Shown here piece by piece: positions 55,879-64,000 of a stretch of 64,000 nucleotides of DNA. A model generated the notes under the pieces. It did not search any database. It saw only the letters and a program-made list of their open reading frames with translations, and was not told the DNA's origin. The DNA is from CAVVMA01 sp963830715 (GTDB taxonomy: Bacteria > Desulfobacterota > Binatia > Binatales > Binataceae). Location: NCBI GenBank assembly GCA_963830715.1, contig CAWHNS010000007.1:186001-250000 (forward strand), given 5' to 3'. A program made the position numbers and the translations under genes. Every line of letters starts with the position of its first letter. Position 1 is the first letter of the stretch.

Positions 55879-57204
55879 ATGGCGATGAGTGCGACCGAGA
55901 AGGCGATCGAGAAGTTCAAGAGCCGGCGCGCGCGCGTCGGAGTGTTGGGCCTCGGTTACGCGGGCTTGCCGCTGGCTTGTACGTTCGCCGAGGCGGGCAT
56001 CGCCACCTGCGGGTTCGACATCGACCAGCAGAAGATCGAGCGCCTGAACCGCGGCGAGAGCTACATCGACCACATTCCGGCGGATCGGATTGCGAACCTG
56101 GCCGGAAGCGGCAAGCTGCAGGCGTCTTCCGATTTCGCCGGACTCGCCCGATGCGACGCCGCCATCATCTGCGTGCCGACGCCGCTCGGCGAAGGACGGA
56201 CTCCCGATCTGACTTTCGTGATCGATACCGCCAAAGCGGTGAGAGAGCACCTGCATCGCGGCCAGTTGGTCGTGCTCGAGAGCACCACCTATCCCGGCAC
56301 TACCGACGAGGTGCTGTTGGGTATTTTCGCGGAAACCGGAATGCGGGTTGGGGAGGACTACTACCTGGCCTTTTCGCCCGAGCGGCAGGATCCGGCGAAT
56401 ACTGAGTTCACCACGCGGACCATCCCGAAAGTCGTCGGCGGAGTTACGCCCGATTGCCTGGAAGTCGCGGCCGCCGCCTATGGCGAGGTTGTCGATCGCG
56501 TCGTGCGCGTATCATCGGCGCGAGTCGCGGAGGCCACCAAGCTGCTCGAGAACATCTATCGATGCGTCAACATCGCGATGATCAACGAGCTCAAGCTGCT
56601 GTTCGAGCGCATGACGATCGATACCTGGGAAGTGATCCGGGCGGCGTTGACCAAGCCCTTCGGCTTTACGCCATTTTATCCCGGCCCCGGGCTCGGCGGA
56701 CACTGTATCCCGATCGATCCCTTCTATCTGAGCTGGAAGGCGCGACAGTACGACTTCCCCACGCGCTTCATCGAGCTGGCCGGCGAGATCAACGCCTGGA
56801 TGCCGGAGCACGTCGTGGCGCGGCTCGCCGACGGCTTGAACCTTCATGGCAAGCCGTTGCGCGGAGCCGATATCGTGCTGCTCGGCGTCGCCTACAAGCG
56901 CGACATCGACGACATCAGGGAATCGCCAGCGCTCACGATTATTCAGTTGCTGGAAAAGAAGCTCGCGGACGTCAGCTACTATGATCCGTTCGTGCCGCGC
57001 CTGCGTTCGCGGCATTTGACCCGTGAACTCGAATCGATCGAGTTGAGCCCCGACCGGATCCGCCGCGCCGACGCGGTCGTGATCGTAACCGACCACAAAG
57101 CCGTGGACTACGCGATGCTGGTGCGAGAGGCGAAGCTGGTAATCGACACGCGCAACGCGACTGCGCACTGCCGCGATGGCCGCGACAACGTACTGACCGC
57201 TTAG
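55879..57204 (+). CDS. Nucleotide-sugar 6-dehydrogenase (WbpA/TviB type)
   Basis: A 441-residue NAD-dependent UDP-sugar dehydrogenase of the UDP-GlcNAc/ManNAc branch, making uronic acids for polysaccharide. Seen: VGVLGLGYAGLPLACTFAEAG (NAD site), CVPTPLGEGRTPDLTF, ESTTYPGTTDEVLL, FSPERQDPAN, the catalytic Cys in GPGLGGHCIPIDPFYLSWKA, and GVAYKRDIDDIRESPAL. No other polysaccharide genes adjoin; the membrane glycosyltransferases at 17534, 37461 and 40153 are distant. Confidence 0.9.
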   Translation: MAMSATEKAIEKFKSRRARVGVLGLGYAGLPLACTFAEAGIATCGFDIDQQKIERLNRGESYIDHIPADRIANLAGSGKLQASSDFAGLARCDAAIICVPTPLGEGRTPDLTFVIDTAKAVREHLHRGQLVVLESTTYPGTTDEVLLGIFAETGMRVGEDYYLAFSPERQDPANTEFTTRTIPKVVGGVTPDCLEVAAAAYGEVVDRVVRVSSARVAEATKLLENIYRCVNIAMINELKLLFERMTIDTWEVIRAALTKPFGFTPFYPGPGLGGHCIPIDPFYLSWKARQYDFPTRFIELAGEINAWMPEHVVARLADGLNLHGKPLRGADIVLLGVAYKRDIDDIRESPALTIIQLLEKKLADVSYYDPFVPRLRSRHLTRELESIELSPDRIRRADAVVIVTDHKAVDYAMLVREAKLVIDTRNATAHCRDGRDNVLTA

Positions 57205-57231
57205 GACCCTATCCGACAGGAGGAACAAATC

Positions 57232-57987
57232 ATGTCGGGACTCGTGATTCGCCAGGACCAGGGCGGCCTGGCGACTCTAATTCTCAATCGGCCGGAGAAG
57301 CTCAACGCGCTCAACGTCGAGATGTTCGTGGAGATGCGCACCCATGTCGAGAGTATCGCCGGCCAGACCGATCAGATCGGCCTGGTCGTGGTTCGCGGCG
57401 CGGGCAAGTGCTTTTCCGCCGGACACGATCTTGCCGATATCGCGCAGGGCGAGCGTCCACCTAAGCCGAACTTCCAGGCGGATACCATCGAGCGGCTGGC
57501 CAACCTGCCGCAGCCCGTGATCTCCGCGGTGCACGGGCATTGCTATACGGGTGCGCTGGAACTTGCGCTGGCCGGCGATCTGATCGTCGCCGCCGAGTCG
57601 GCGAAGTTCGCCGACACTCACGCGCGATGGGCGCTCACGCCCGCGTGGGGCATGAGCCAACGCCTTCCGAGGCGCGTCGGGCTGTCCAGGGCGCGCGAGA
57701 TGATGCTGACCTGCCGCACTTATTCCGGCGCCGAGGCTGCTCAAATGGGGCTTGCGAACATCTGCGTTCCCGATGATTCCTTCGACGCGGAACTACGCGC
57801 GCTCGCCGACATGATCCTGGCCAACTCATGGTTCAGCCATCGCGCCAACAAGCGCCTGCTGATCGAGACCGACGGATTGCCGATCGCGGCCGGGCTGGCG
57901 CACGAGGTCTATCGCAGTCAGGGCGTTGGGCCCGATATGCGCGAGCGAATCGCCGCCTTCACAGGCAGGACAGCGCGCCGCAGTTGA
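57232..57987 (+). CDS. Enoyl-CoA hydratase/isomerase (crotonase) family protein
   Basis: A 251-residue crotonase-fold enzyme. Oxyanion-hole segments KCFSAGHDLADI and GHCYTGALELALAGDLIVAAES, and ARWALTPAWGMSQRLPRRVG. The second catalytic acid position is not the usual Glu pair of classical hydratases, so isomerase, hydrolase or another crotonase reaction is possible. AGGAGG stands 8 bases before the ATG. It lies 27 bases after the dehydrogenase on the same strand, without an obvious shared pathway. Confidence 0.88.
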   Translation: MSGLVIRQDQGGLATLILNRPEKLNALNVEMFVEMRTHVESIAGQTDQIGLVVVRGAGKCFSAGHDLADIAQGERPPKPNFQADTIERLANLPQPVISAVHGHCYTGALELALAGDLIVAAESAKFADTHARWALTPAWGMSQRLPRRVGLSRAREMMLTCRTYSGAEAAQMGLANICVPDDSFDAELRALADMILANSWFSHRANKRLLIETDGLPIAAGLAHEVYRSQGVGPDMRERIAAFTGRTARRS

Positions 57988-57996
57988 CGGAGTGCG

Positions 57997-59274
57997 CTAG
58001 CGACTTGGGCCCGATTCGCGGAACGCTTCCTCCCTGGCCGATTCCTCAAGCGACATTCCGCGCGTCTCGTCAATGAGTATCCCGAATAGAATCGAACCGG
58101 GTACTGCCAATATAGCCAGATAGCCGACAACTGCCGAAAGACTGCCGAGCCGCAAGGCCAGCGACGATATAGTCACTTCGGCGCCCAGCGAGCCCATCGC
58201 GCCGAGCAGCGTAAGCCATCCGATCATGGTGCCGCGCAGGGCGGTCGGAAATAGCTCGGTGACCGCGGCGTTCGAGGCTACGGTAGTCGCGTTGTTGGCA
58301 AGGTTGAGAAGAAAGAACGCCGCTACGAGCCAGATGACAGGATACGCGAAGTGCGCCGGCGGTCCCCAATAGAAGAGCAGCGCTCCGGCGGCGACGGAAA
58401 GCCCCGAGGCGACGATGGTCGGAACCCGTCCGACCCCGTCAGCCAGCCGCGCGCCGACCGGGAATCCGGCCAACCCCAGCCCGCCACCGACGATCGTCAC
58501 CGTGCTCGCGGCGCCCGCCGATAATCCCAACACCGATACCACGTGGAAATAGCCCCAGGTGCCGATGGCCTCGCCGACGATCGCGGCCATCAGCGTGCAC
58601 ACCAGCATCGTGATCGAACGCTTGCGATACAGCGGAATGAACACGTCGTAAAATCGCGCGCGTTCGGCCTCGCCTTCCCCGGCCGTCCGCACCCAGCGCC
58701 GGCTTTCCGGCAACGCTCGGGCGATTGGCGGCAGCAGCGCGATTGCGACGGCCGGCGGCGCCAGGAGCCATCGCCACGACCATCCGGCTGCGATCAGCGC
58801 CGGCATCAGCAACACGCAGAGTCCGCTTCCCGCCGCGGCCGCCAGCCCGCCGAGACTTTGACCCTCGGCGCGCCGCGCAATCGGCAGCGTCTCGGCAATC
58901 ATGACGATCGACGCCGAGGCGGCCGCGCCGGTAAAGCCGCTGAGCGCGATTCCGAACAGCACGAAAACCACCAGGTTGGCCGAAAGCGCCGTCCCGAGCG
59001 CGCACAGCGGCATCGCCGCGGTTGACCAGAGCAGCACGCGGCGGCGCCCGACCCGATCGACCATCCGCGACAGCGTCAGCGCCAACAGCGACGACAGCGC
59101 CAGGAGAGCGAACACGCGCGCGATTCCCGACTGGTCGAGTCCGAAGCTCCTGGCGATCCACGGCGAGGCGATCGCGAACACGGCGCCCGCATAACCCTGA
59201 TAGAAGAGCGTCGCCATGAGCAGCCGAATGGCTCTTTTGGTCTCTGATGGCGACTCTTCTGTTTCGTATTTCAC
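57997..59274 (-). CDS. MFS transporter (sugar/metabolite porter type)
   Basis: A 425-residue protein with 12 hydrophobic helices. Motif A: SRMVDRVGRRRVLLW between helices 2 and 3, repeated as ARLADGVGRVPTIV; the interdomain helices carry RALPESRRWVRTAG, which resembles the sugar-porter PESPR motif. Convergent with the crotonase gene. Substrate not deducible. Confidence 0.87.
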   Translation of the reverse strand: MKYETEESPSETKRAIRLLMATLFYQGYAGAVFAIASPWIARSFGLDQSGIARVFALLALSSLLALTLSRMVDRVGRRRVLLWSTAAMPLCALGTALSANLVVFVLFGIALSGFTGAAASASIVMIAETLPIARRAEGQSLGGLAAAAGSGLCVLLMPALIAAGWSWRWLLAPPAVAIALLPPIARALPESRRWVRTAGEGEAERARFYDVFIPLYRKRSITMLVCTLMAAIVGEAIGTWGYFHVVSVLGLSAGAASTVTIVGGGLGLAGFPVGARLADGVGRVPTIVASGLSVAAGALLFYWGPPAHFAYPVIWLVAAFFLLNLANNATTVASNAAVTELFPTALRGTMIGWLTLLGAMGSLGAEVTISSLALRLGSLSAVVGYLAILAVPGSILFGILIDETRGMSLEESAREEAFRESGPSR

Positions 59275-59433
59275 TGAAGTTGGTAGTACAGAACTGCGCC
59301 CGCCGAGGCCATCGGACCGTCAAGACGGACCTGCCCCGGACATTCACTGCACCATTTCCTGCACTGACCATTAGTCGCACCGCTGGACAAATTGCGCGAA
59401 TCGTTGTACCCGCGATGGACGGACCACGAGACA

Positions 59434-60313
59434 ATGGCGAGCGAACGCTGGAACGATCGATCCATGCGCGTGGCGATGAGCGCCGGCGCCGCGCTCGGGC
59501 TCGCACTTGCGCTCGGCGGGGCATTCTCACTCGTCAGCTCGGAGCGGCTCCGAGCCGGCGCGGTCGCGCAGGTAAATGAGGGCACAATCACCGCCGCGTC
59601 CTATGCGCTCGCGGTCGATCGGATCGGCAACGGACGTCCCGATGCGCTAACCGATCGCGATCGGCGATGGATCGTCGATCAGCTCGTCAACGAGGAACTG
59701 CTCGTCCAGCGCGGCGTCGAGGTCGGACTTCTCGATTCCGACACAATAGTGCGCAAAGCGATAGCCAACGCGGTGATTGACTCGGTTTACGCAGAAGCGA
59801 TGCGGAGGAGGCCCAATGAATCGCAACTGCGGGCATTCTACGATGCGTTCCGGGCGCGGTTCGTCGAGCCCGGCCCGTATCCGAGTCCGGCAGATCTATT
59901 TCGGCGGCGACGCAGACCACGCGTATCGCCGCGCTTTGGCGGCGCGCGATGCGATCGCGCACGGAACGCCATTCGCCGCGGCACAGGCCGGATACTCAGA
60001 TCCCGGCGGCGAGCCGATTCCCGACGCCATGATTCCGCTGCACGAGTTGCGCGGCTTGCTCGGCCCGACGCTTGCGGGGGACGCGCTCGCGATGAGGCCG
60101 GGTGAGATCTCGGCGCCCCTCGAGTCGCCCTCGGGCTGTCACATCCTGTACCTGTTGGACTTCGAGCCTGAGAGAATTCTGAGCTACGAGGACGCTCGGC
60201 CGCGTGTCGAGGACGAATACCTGCGGCGCGCCCCTGACGACGCTCTGCAGGCGCTGCTGGACCGCCTGCGCCGCAACGCGAGTATCACGCTCGCGCCGTA
60301 TGCGCCGCGCTGA
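59434..60313 (+). CDS. PpiC/SurA-type peptidyl-prolyl isomerase (frameshifted)
   Basis: Periplasmic folding factor anchored by an N-terminal helix (MSAGAALGLALALGGAFSL). It then has a SurA-N helical domain (VDRIGNGRPDALTDRDRRWIVDQLVNEELLVQRG) and, after a frame change near 59885, a parvulin domain: RVRQIYFGGDADHAYRRALAARDAI, DPGGEPIPDAMIPLHEL, MRPGEISAPLESPSGCHILYLLD. Joined length about 292 residues. First gene of a cluster with DUF3604, a second SurA-like protein and HupE/UreJ. Confidence 0.85.
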
Positions 60314-60332
60314 GCGAGAGGAGAACGAGAAC

Positions 60333-62630
60333 ATGAGGCTTAGACGCGCGATCGCGATAGTGGCCGCCCTGTGCGGTGGTTGGAGGCGCAGTCGCCGGGA
60401 CCGTGTACATGGTCCGCCTGCGGCACGCGAGGATTCCCGATCCCAAGGGATACTTCAAGCGCGATCCGCTGGGACCTCCGGAAATCGCACATGTCAAACG
60501 GCCCGATCAGGCGATTGCAAAAGAGACCGAAACGCAGCGCGGCGCCGCGGTCAAAATCGGCGTCGAGCAACCCAAGCAGATTCTGTTCGGCGACACGCAC
60601 GTCCATACGACCTACTCGGCGGACGCGTTCCTTGGAGCGCTGCCGTTCATGAACGGCTCGCGCGGCGCCAACCCGCCCGCCGACGTCTGCGACTATGCGC
60701 GCTACGTCTCGCAGCTCGACTTCTTCTTCCTGACCGATCATGCGGAAGCCTATACGCCGCAGAGATGGCATGCCTCGATGGAGGCAATCCGGATGTGCAA
60801 CGAAGTGGCGGGCGATCCCGAAAATCCCGACGTGGTCGCGTTCGTGGGCTTTGAATGGAGCCAGGTCGGGAGAACGATGAAAGACCACTACGGTCACGAG
60901 AATGTGCTGTTCCGCGATCCGGAGCCCGGCAAGTTTCCATCGCGGCCGATCGGCGCGTCGGGCCTGGCTTCCGATGCGCTGCGCGGCGCGCTGACGCGGT
61001 TGCCGCCCGGAGTGATGCGGGCCGATCCGGACAATAAGTCATTCTACGAGGCGTTCAATCGATGGGGGAAGAGCTGCACTCGACGCCCAAATGCGCCGAT
61101 GGAGTCAACGAACGCCAGCTTCCGCCCGATTGCTACGACAGCGCCGCGACCCCCGGCGACCTGTATCGCAAGCTCGACGAATGGGGCTTCGACACAATAG
61201 TCATTCCGCACGGCTCTTCATGGGGAATCTACACACCGCCGAATTCCTCGTGGGACATGCAACTCAATAAAGCGAACCACGATCCGGACAAGGCGCGCCT
61301 GATCGAAGTGTATTCGGGCCACGGCAATTCGGAACCGTGGCGCGACTTCCACGAGCGCATTTTCGACAAGGACGGCAAGCCGGTGTGCCCGCCGCCGCAG
61401 CACGATTATCTGCCGAGTTGCTGGCAGGCGGGTGAAATAATCCGCAGCCGATGCCGCGCGGCCGGCTCTGACGACCAGGAATGCGACAAGCGCGCCGCCG
61501 ACGCACGCCAGCTCTTCGCCAACGAGGATACCATCGTGGCTCCGATGACGGTCGGCGGCAGCGAGATCAGCGAGTGGCTGGACTCGGGACAGGCGCGCGA
61601 CATCTACAAGCCGGCCTTCAACTACCGGCCGTCCAAGTCGGTGCAATACGGACTCGCGATCCGCAACTTCGACGACCCCAACGATCCGCTGCGCTACACC
61701 TGGGGATTCGTCGCCTCGACCGACACGCACAGCGCGCGGCCCGGGCACGGCTTCAAGCAATACATGCGCGTCAACACCAGCGACGCAGCCTTGCTCCGGG
61801 CAGCGTCCAACGACTGGTGGTACAACCAGATGCACGCGCAGGTCCCGCCTCCCGCGACCACCGCGTCGCCGGCATTGACGGCGAGCGCCAGCGTGCAGAC
61901 GGTCGGGCTTCGCATGACCGAGACCGAGCGCGGGGCGTCGTTCATGTACCTGGGCGGGCTGGCCGCGGTGCACGCGACCGGCCGCACGCGCAAGGAAATC
62001 TGGGACGCGCTCAAGCGCAAGGAGGTCTACGCGACCACCGGCCATCGAATCCTGCTCTGGTTCGATCTGCTCAATGGCGGCAAGCCGCTGCCGATGGGCT
62101 CCCGGACCAGTATGAAGACCGCGCCGATCTTCCGCGTCCGCGCGATCGGCTCGCTCAAGCAGATGGCGGGATGCCCGGACTGGGTAAAGCAGGCGCTGTC
62201 GGAACGGCGGCTCGATAAACTGGCGGATGGAGAATGCTACAACCCGTCTGACGAGCGGTACCATATCGATCGGATCGAAGTGGTGCGAATCCGGCCGCAA
62301 AACTACAAGGACGAGCCGGTCAAGGGGCTAATCGAGGACAACTGGCAGGTAATCCAGTGCCAGCCCGATCCTGCCGGATGCTCCGCCGAGTTCAGCGACT
62401 CCGGCTTCGCCTCCGGCAAACGCGACGCGCTCTACTACGTCCGCGCGATCGAGGAACCGACGCCGCAGGTCAACGCAGGCACCCTGCGCACCACCTTCGA
62501 CAAGGACGGCAACGCAACCAGCGTATTGCCCTGTTACGGCGACTACCGCACTCCGAAGGGCGACAATTGCCTGGCCGATGCAGGCGAGCGGGCGTGGTCG
62601 TCGCCGATTTACGTGGACTACGCGAAGTGA
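60333..62630 (+). CDS. DUF3604 exported protein (PHP-like, two frameshifts)
   Basis: About 765 residues. From the ATG at 60333 (GAGGAG 9 bases upstream) an export signal MRLRRAIAIVAALC changes frame near 60378 to VVGGAVAGTVYMV. The metal-binding part has FGDTHVHTTYSADAF, DFFFLTDHAEAYTP and VGFEWSQVG, then a second frame change near 61065, followed by IVIPHGSSWGIY, IEVYSGHGNSEPW and WGFVASTDTHSARPGHGF. These His/Asp motifs are PHP-like and suggest a periplasmic phosphoesterase or hydrolase. Five Cys in the C-terminal half may form disulfides. The stop overlaps the next start by four bases. Confidence 0.87.
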
Positions 62631-63250
62631 CCGGCGCGAGAACAAGCACGCAGCGGCGCGCGCTCATCATGCTCGCGATCGGCGCGCTGGCCGGGGTCTC
62701 GCTCGGAATCGGCGCGGCAAAAAGACAGCGCGCGAATGACGCGCGCGCGATACCCGCCGACGCGATCGCGATCGTCAACGGCAAGGTCATCCGGGAAGCC
62801 GAGTACGCCCGCGTGCTCGAGGCGATCGCCAGCGACCGGCGCGGCGATCTGACCGAGAGCGATCGCAAGCTGGCGCTCGATCGGCTGATCGAGCAGGAAT
62901 TGCTGATCCAGCATGGGGTCGCGCTCGGCGTCGTCGATTCGGACCGTGCCGTTCGCGAGACGATCGTGCGCGAGATGCTCGCTTCGATCACTGCCGACGC
63001 GGCCGGCGATCAGCCATCCGAAGACCAGTTGCGTTCCTTGTTCGCCGCCAACCGGACCCAATTTTCGGGAACGTTCGCCCGCGCTTCGCAACCCGCCGGC
63101 GTGAATCCCGGCGAGGCTCAGTTCGAGCGGACCCGCTCGGCGGTCGAGCAGGACTATCGCCTGCGCGCCGCAGACCGGGCGCTGCGCGACTACCTTGGCT
63201 GGCTCCGGTCCAGCGCGACGATCGTGACCGCCCGCGAGTTGCCGAGATGA
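62627..63250 (+). CDS. SurA N-domain-like protein lacking a parvulin domain
   Basis: A 207-residue protein starting at a GTG inside the DUF3604 stop (GTGA overlap). N-terminal helix (LIMLAIGALAGVSLGIGAA), then AIAIVNGKVIREAEYARVLEAIA and DRLIEQELLIQHGVALGV, parallel to the PpiC protein at 59434 (same VDSDRAVRETIVREM layout). The part that should be the isomerase domain is reduced to about 60 residues with no catalytic motif, ending in a short helix (ALRDYLGWLRSSA). So it is probably a chaperone-like holder derived by duplication. Confidence 0.8.
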   Translation: MTGARTSTQRRALIMLAIGALAGVSLGIGAAKRQRANDARAIPADAIAIVNGKVIREAEYARVLEAIASDRRGDLTESDRKLALDRLIEQELLIQHGVALGVVDSDRAVRETIVREMLASITADAAGDQPSEDQLRSLFAANRTQFSGTFARASQPAGVNPGEAQFERTRSAVEQDYRLRAADRALRDYLGWLRSSATIVTARELPR

Positions 63251-64000
63251 ATGTCACGGCGAATGGCGCTTGCCGCTCTGGTCGCCGCGCTTTTGGCGTT
63301 CGCCGGCGTCGGGGCCGGCGCGAGCGCATACCCGCAGCCAGTCGTTCTCTTCCTGGCAGGTCGTGCGCGGACAGGTGCGGATGACCTTCACGGTCGACGT
63401 GCGCGAGGCCACGCGGCTGCCGCCTGTCGCGGGAGGCATGATCGATCTCGCGAGCCTGACCGCGGCATATCTGCAATCGCGGATCGCGGTCGCTTCAGGG
63501 GGTATCGCGTGCAGCTCGATCGGAAGTCCGCGCCCGCTCGCCGCTCAAGAAGGCTCGCTGCGCATCGAGTGGCGGCTTGGCGTGCCCGGCAGAAAAGCCT
63601 ATCGAGATCACCAACAACGCGTTCTTCGAGTTTGCGCCCTCACATGTCCACTATGCGCGAATTCAGGTCGGCAGCGGCGCGCCGTTCGAGTACCTGTTCA
63701 CGGACAGCCAGCGCAGCCACGCGATCGCGATTGGAGCGCAGGCGGTTGCGGCGCCGCGCGGCGCCACCTTTCCGGGCTACATCAAGTTGGGAATCGAGCA
63801 CATCCTGACCGGACTCGATCACGTCGCGTTCCTGGTAGCACTCCTGCTCACGGCTCGCCGGCTGCAAGGATGTGTTGTTGATGGCGACCGGGTTTACTCT
63901 CGGGCATAGCATCACGTTGAGCCTTGCCGTGCTGGGGGTCGTGCGACCCGACTTGCCGGCAATCGAGGCGATGATCGGATTCACGATTGCCCTGGTAGCT
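63251..64000 (+). CDS. HupE/UreJ-family membrane protein (partial, frameshifted)
   Basis: The ATG follows the previous stop directly. A signal peptide (ALAALVAALLAFAGVGAGASA) is followed, after a frame change near 63320, by SQSFSSWQVVRGQVRMTFTVD, an extracytoplasmic beta domain. Further changes near 63590 and 63870 lead to FPGYIKLGIEHILTGLDHVAFLVALLL and ATGFTLGHSITLSLAVLGVV, the diagnostic metal-permease-like motifs (HxxTGxDH and HSITLS). The 3' end lies beyond the window. Members of this family are predicted nickel or cobalt transporters; here it belongs to the PpiC-DUF3604 cluster. Confidence 0.82.

Noticed and set aside
61218..62300. Long minus-strand frame opposite DUF3604
   Set aside because: Same shadow effect; it is Arg/Val-rich with no motif, while the plus strand has conserved His/Asp motifs.

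Overview
The window is GC-rich bacterial chromosome, dense in genes on both strands, with no rRNA and no CRISPR array. The gene set (TonB receptors, lipoproteins and SurA-like chaperones implying an outer membrane, NtrC-type two-component control, alkylsulfatase, P450, PhyH dioxygenase, diiron ferritin-like protein, crotonase, a GrdB-like selenoprotein and B12 salvage) fits an uncultured soil or groundwater Gram-negative such as Candidatus Binatota, Desulfobacterota or Acidobacteriota relatives. That placement is inference; no marker gene here settles it. Many otherwise convincing genes carry single-base frameshifts (at least 20), so this looks like an assembly with residual indels. I give reconstructed gene spans and state where the frame changes.

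Layout. 1-1970 and 10060-12030 are near-identical direct repeats carrying a three-gene minus-strand operon of small secreted Cys-rich paralogues of unknown function. Between them lie typA/bipA, a deaminase, a PhyH dioxygenase, a methyltransferase, a glyoxalase-fold protein, an MFS transporter and a scrambled stretch with a truncated beta-propeller gene. 12204-15109 is an NtrC-type regulator and histidine kinase pair with a perfect palindrome upstream. 15409-22123 holds a DUF523-DUF1722 protein, an MBL-fold hydrolase, a GT-C glycosyltransferase, a DUF2236 oxygenase and a PQQ-propeller lipoprotein. 22206-25398 is a small integrative element in the 3' end of a tRNA-Sec gene, with flanking att repeats, paired putative arm-type sites, a broken integrase, a thermonuclease and an FHA-TM-CAP fusion. 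25907-45394 is mixed metabolism and envelope, including a GrdB-family gene (44095-44943) with an in-frame TGA followed by a SECIS-like hairpin. 45420-55714 holds a LOG-family protein, thiol peroxidase and a B12 island: bluB-cobT-cobS, an inserted unknown gene, cobU, a cobalamin riboswitch with terminator, then btuB-btuF. 55879-64000 has a nucleotide-sugar dehydrogenase, crotonase, MFS transporter and a PpiC / DUF3604 / SurA-N / HupE-UreJ cluster that runs off the window.

The best-supported unusual result is the selenocysteine link: a tRNA-Sec gene and a UGA-containing redox gene with conserved downstream sequence in the same window, the tRNA gene also serving as an integration site. The most open questions are the duplicated Cys-rich secreted operon, the FHA-CAP fusion, and the unknown gene inside the cobalamin cluster.
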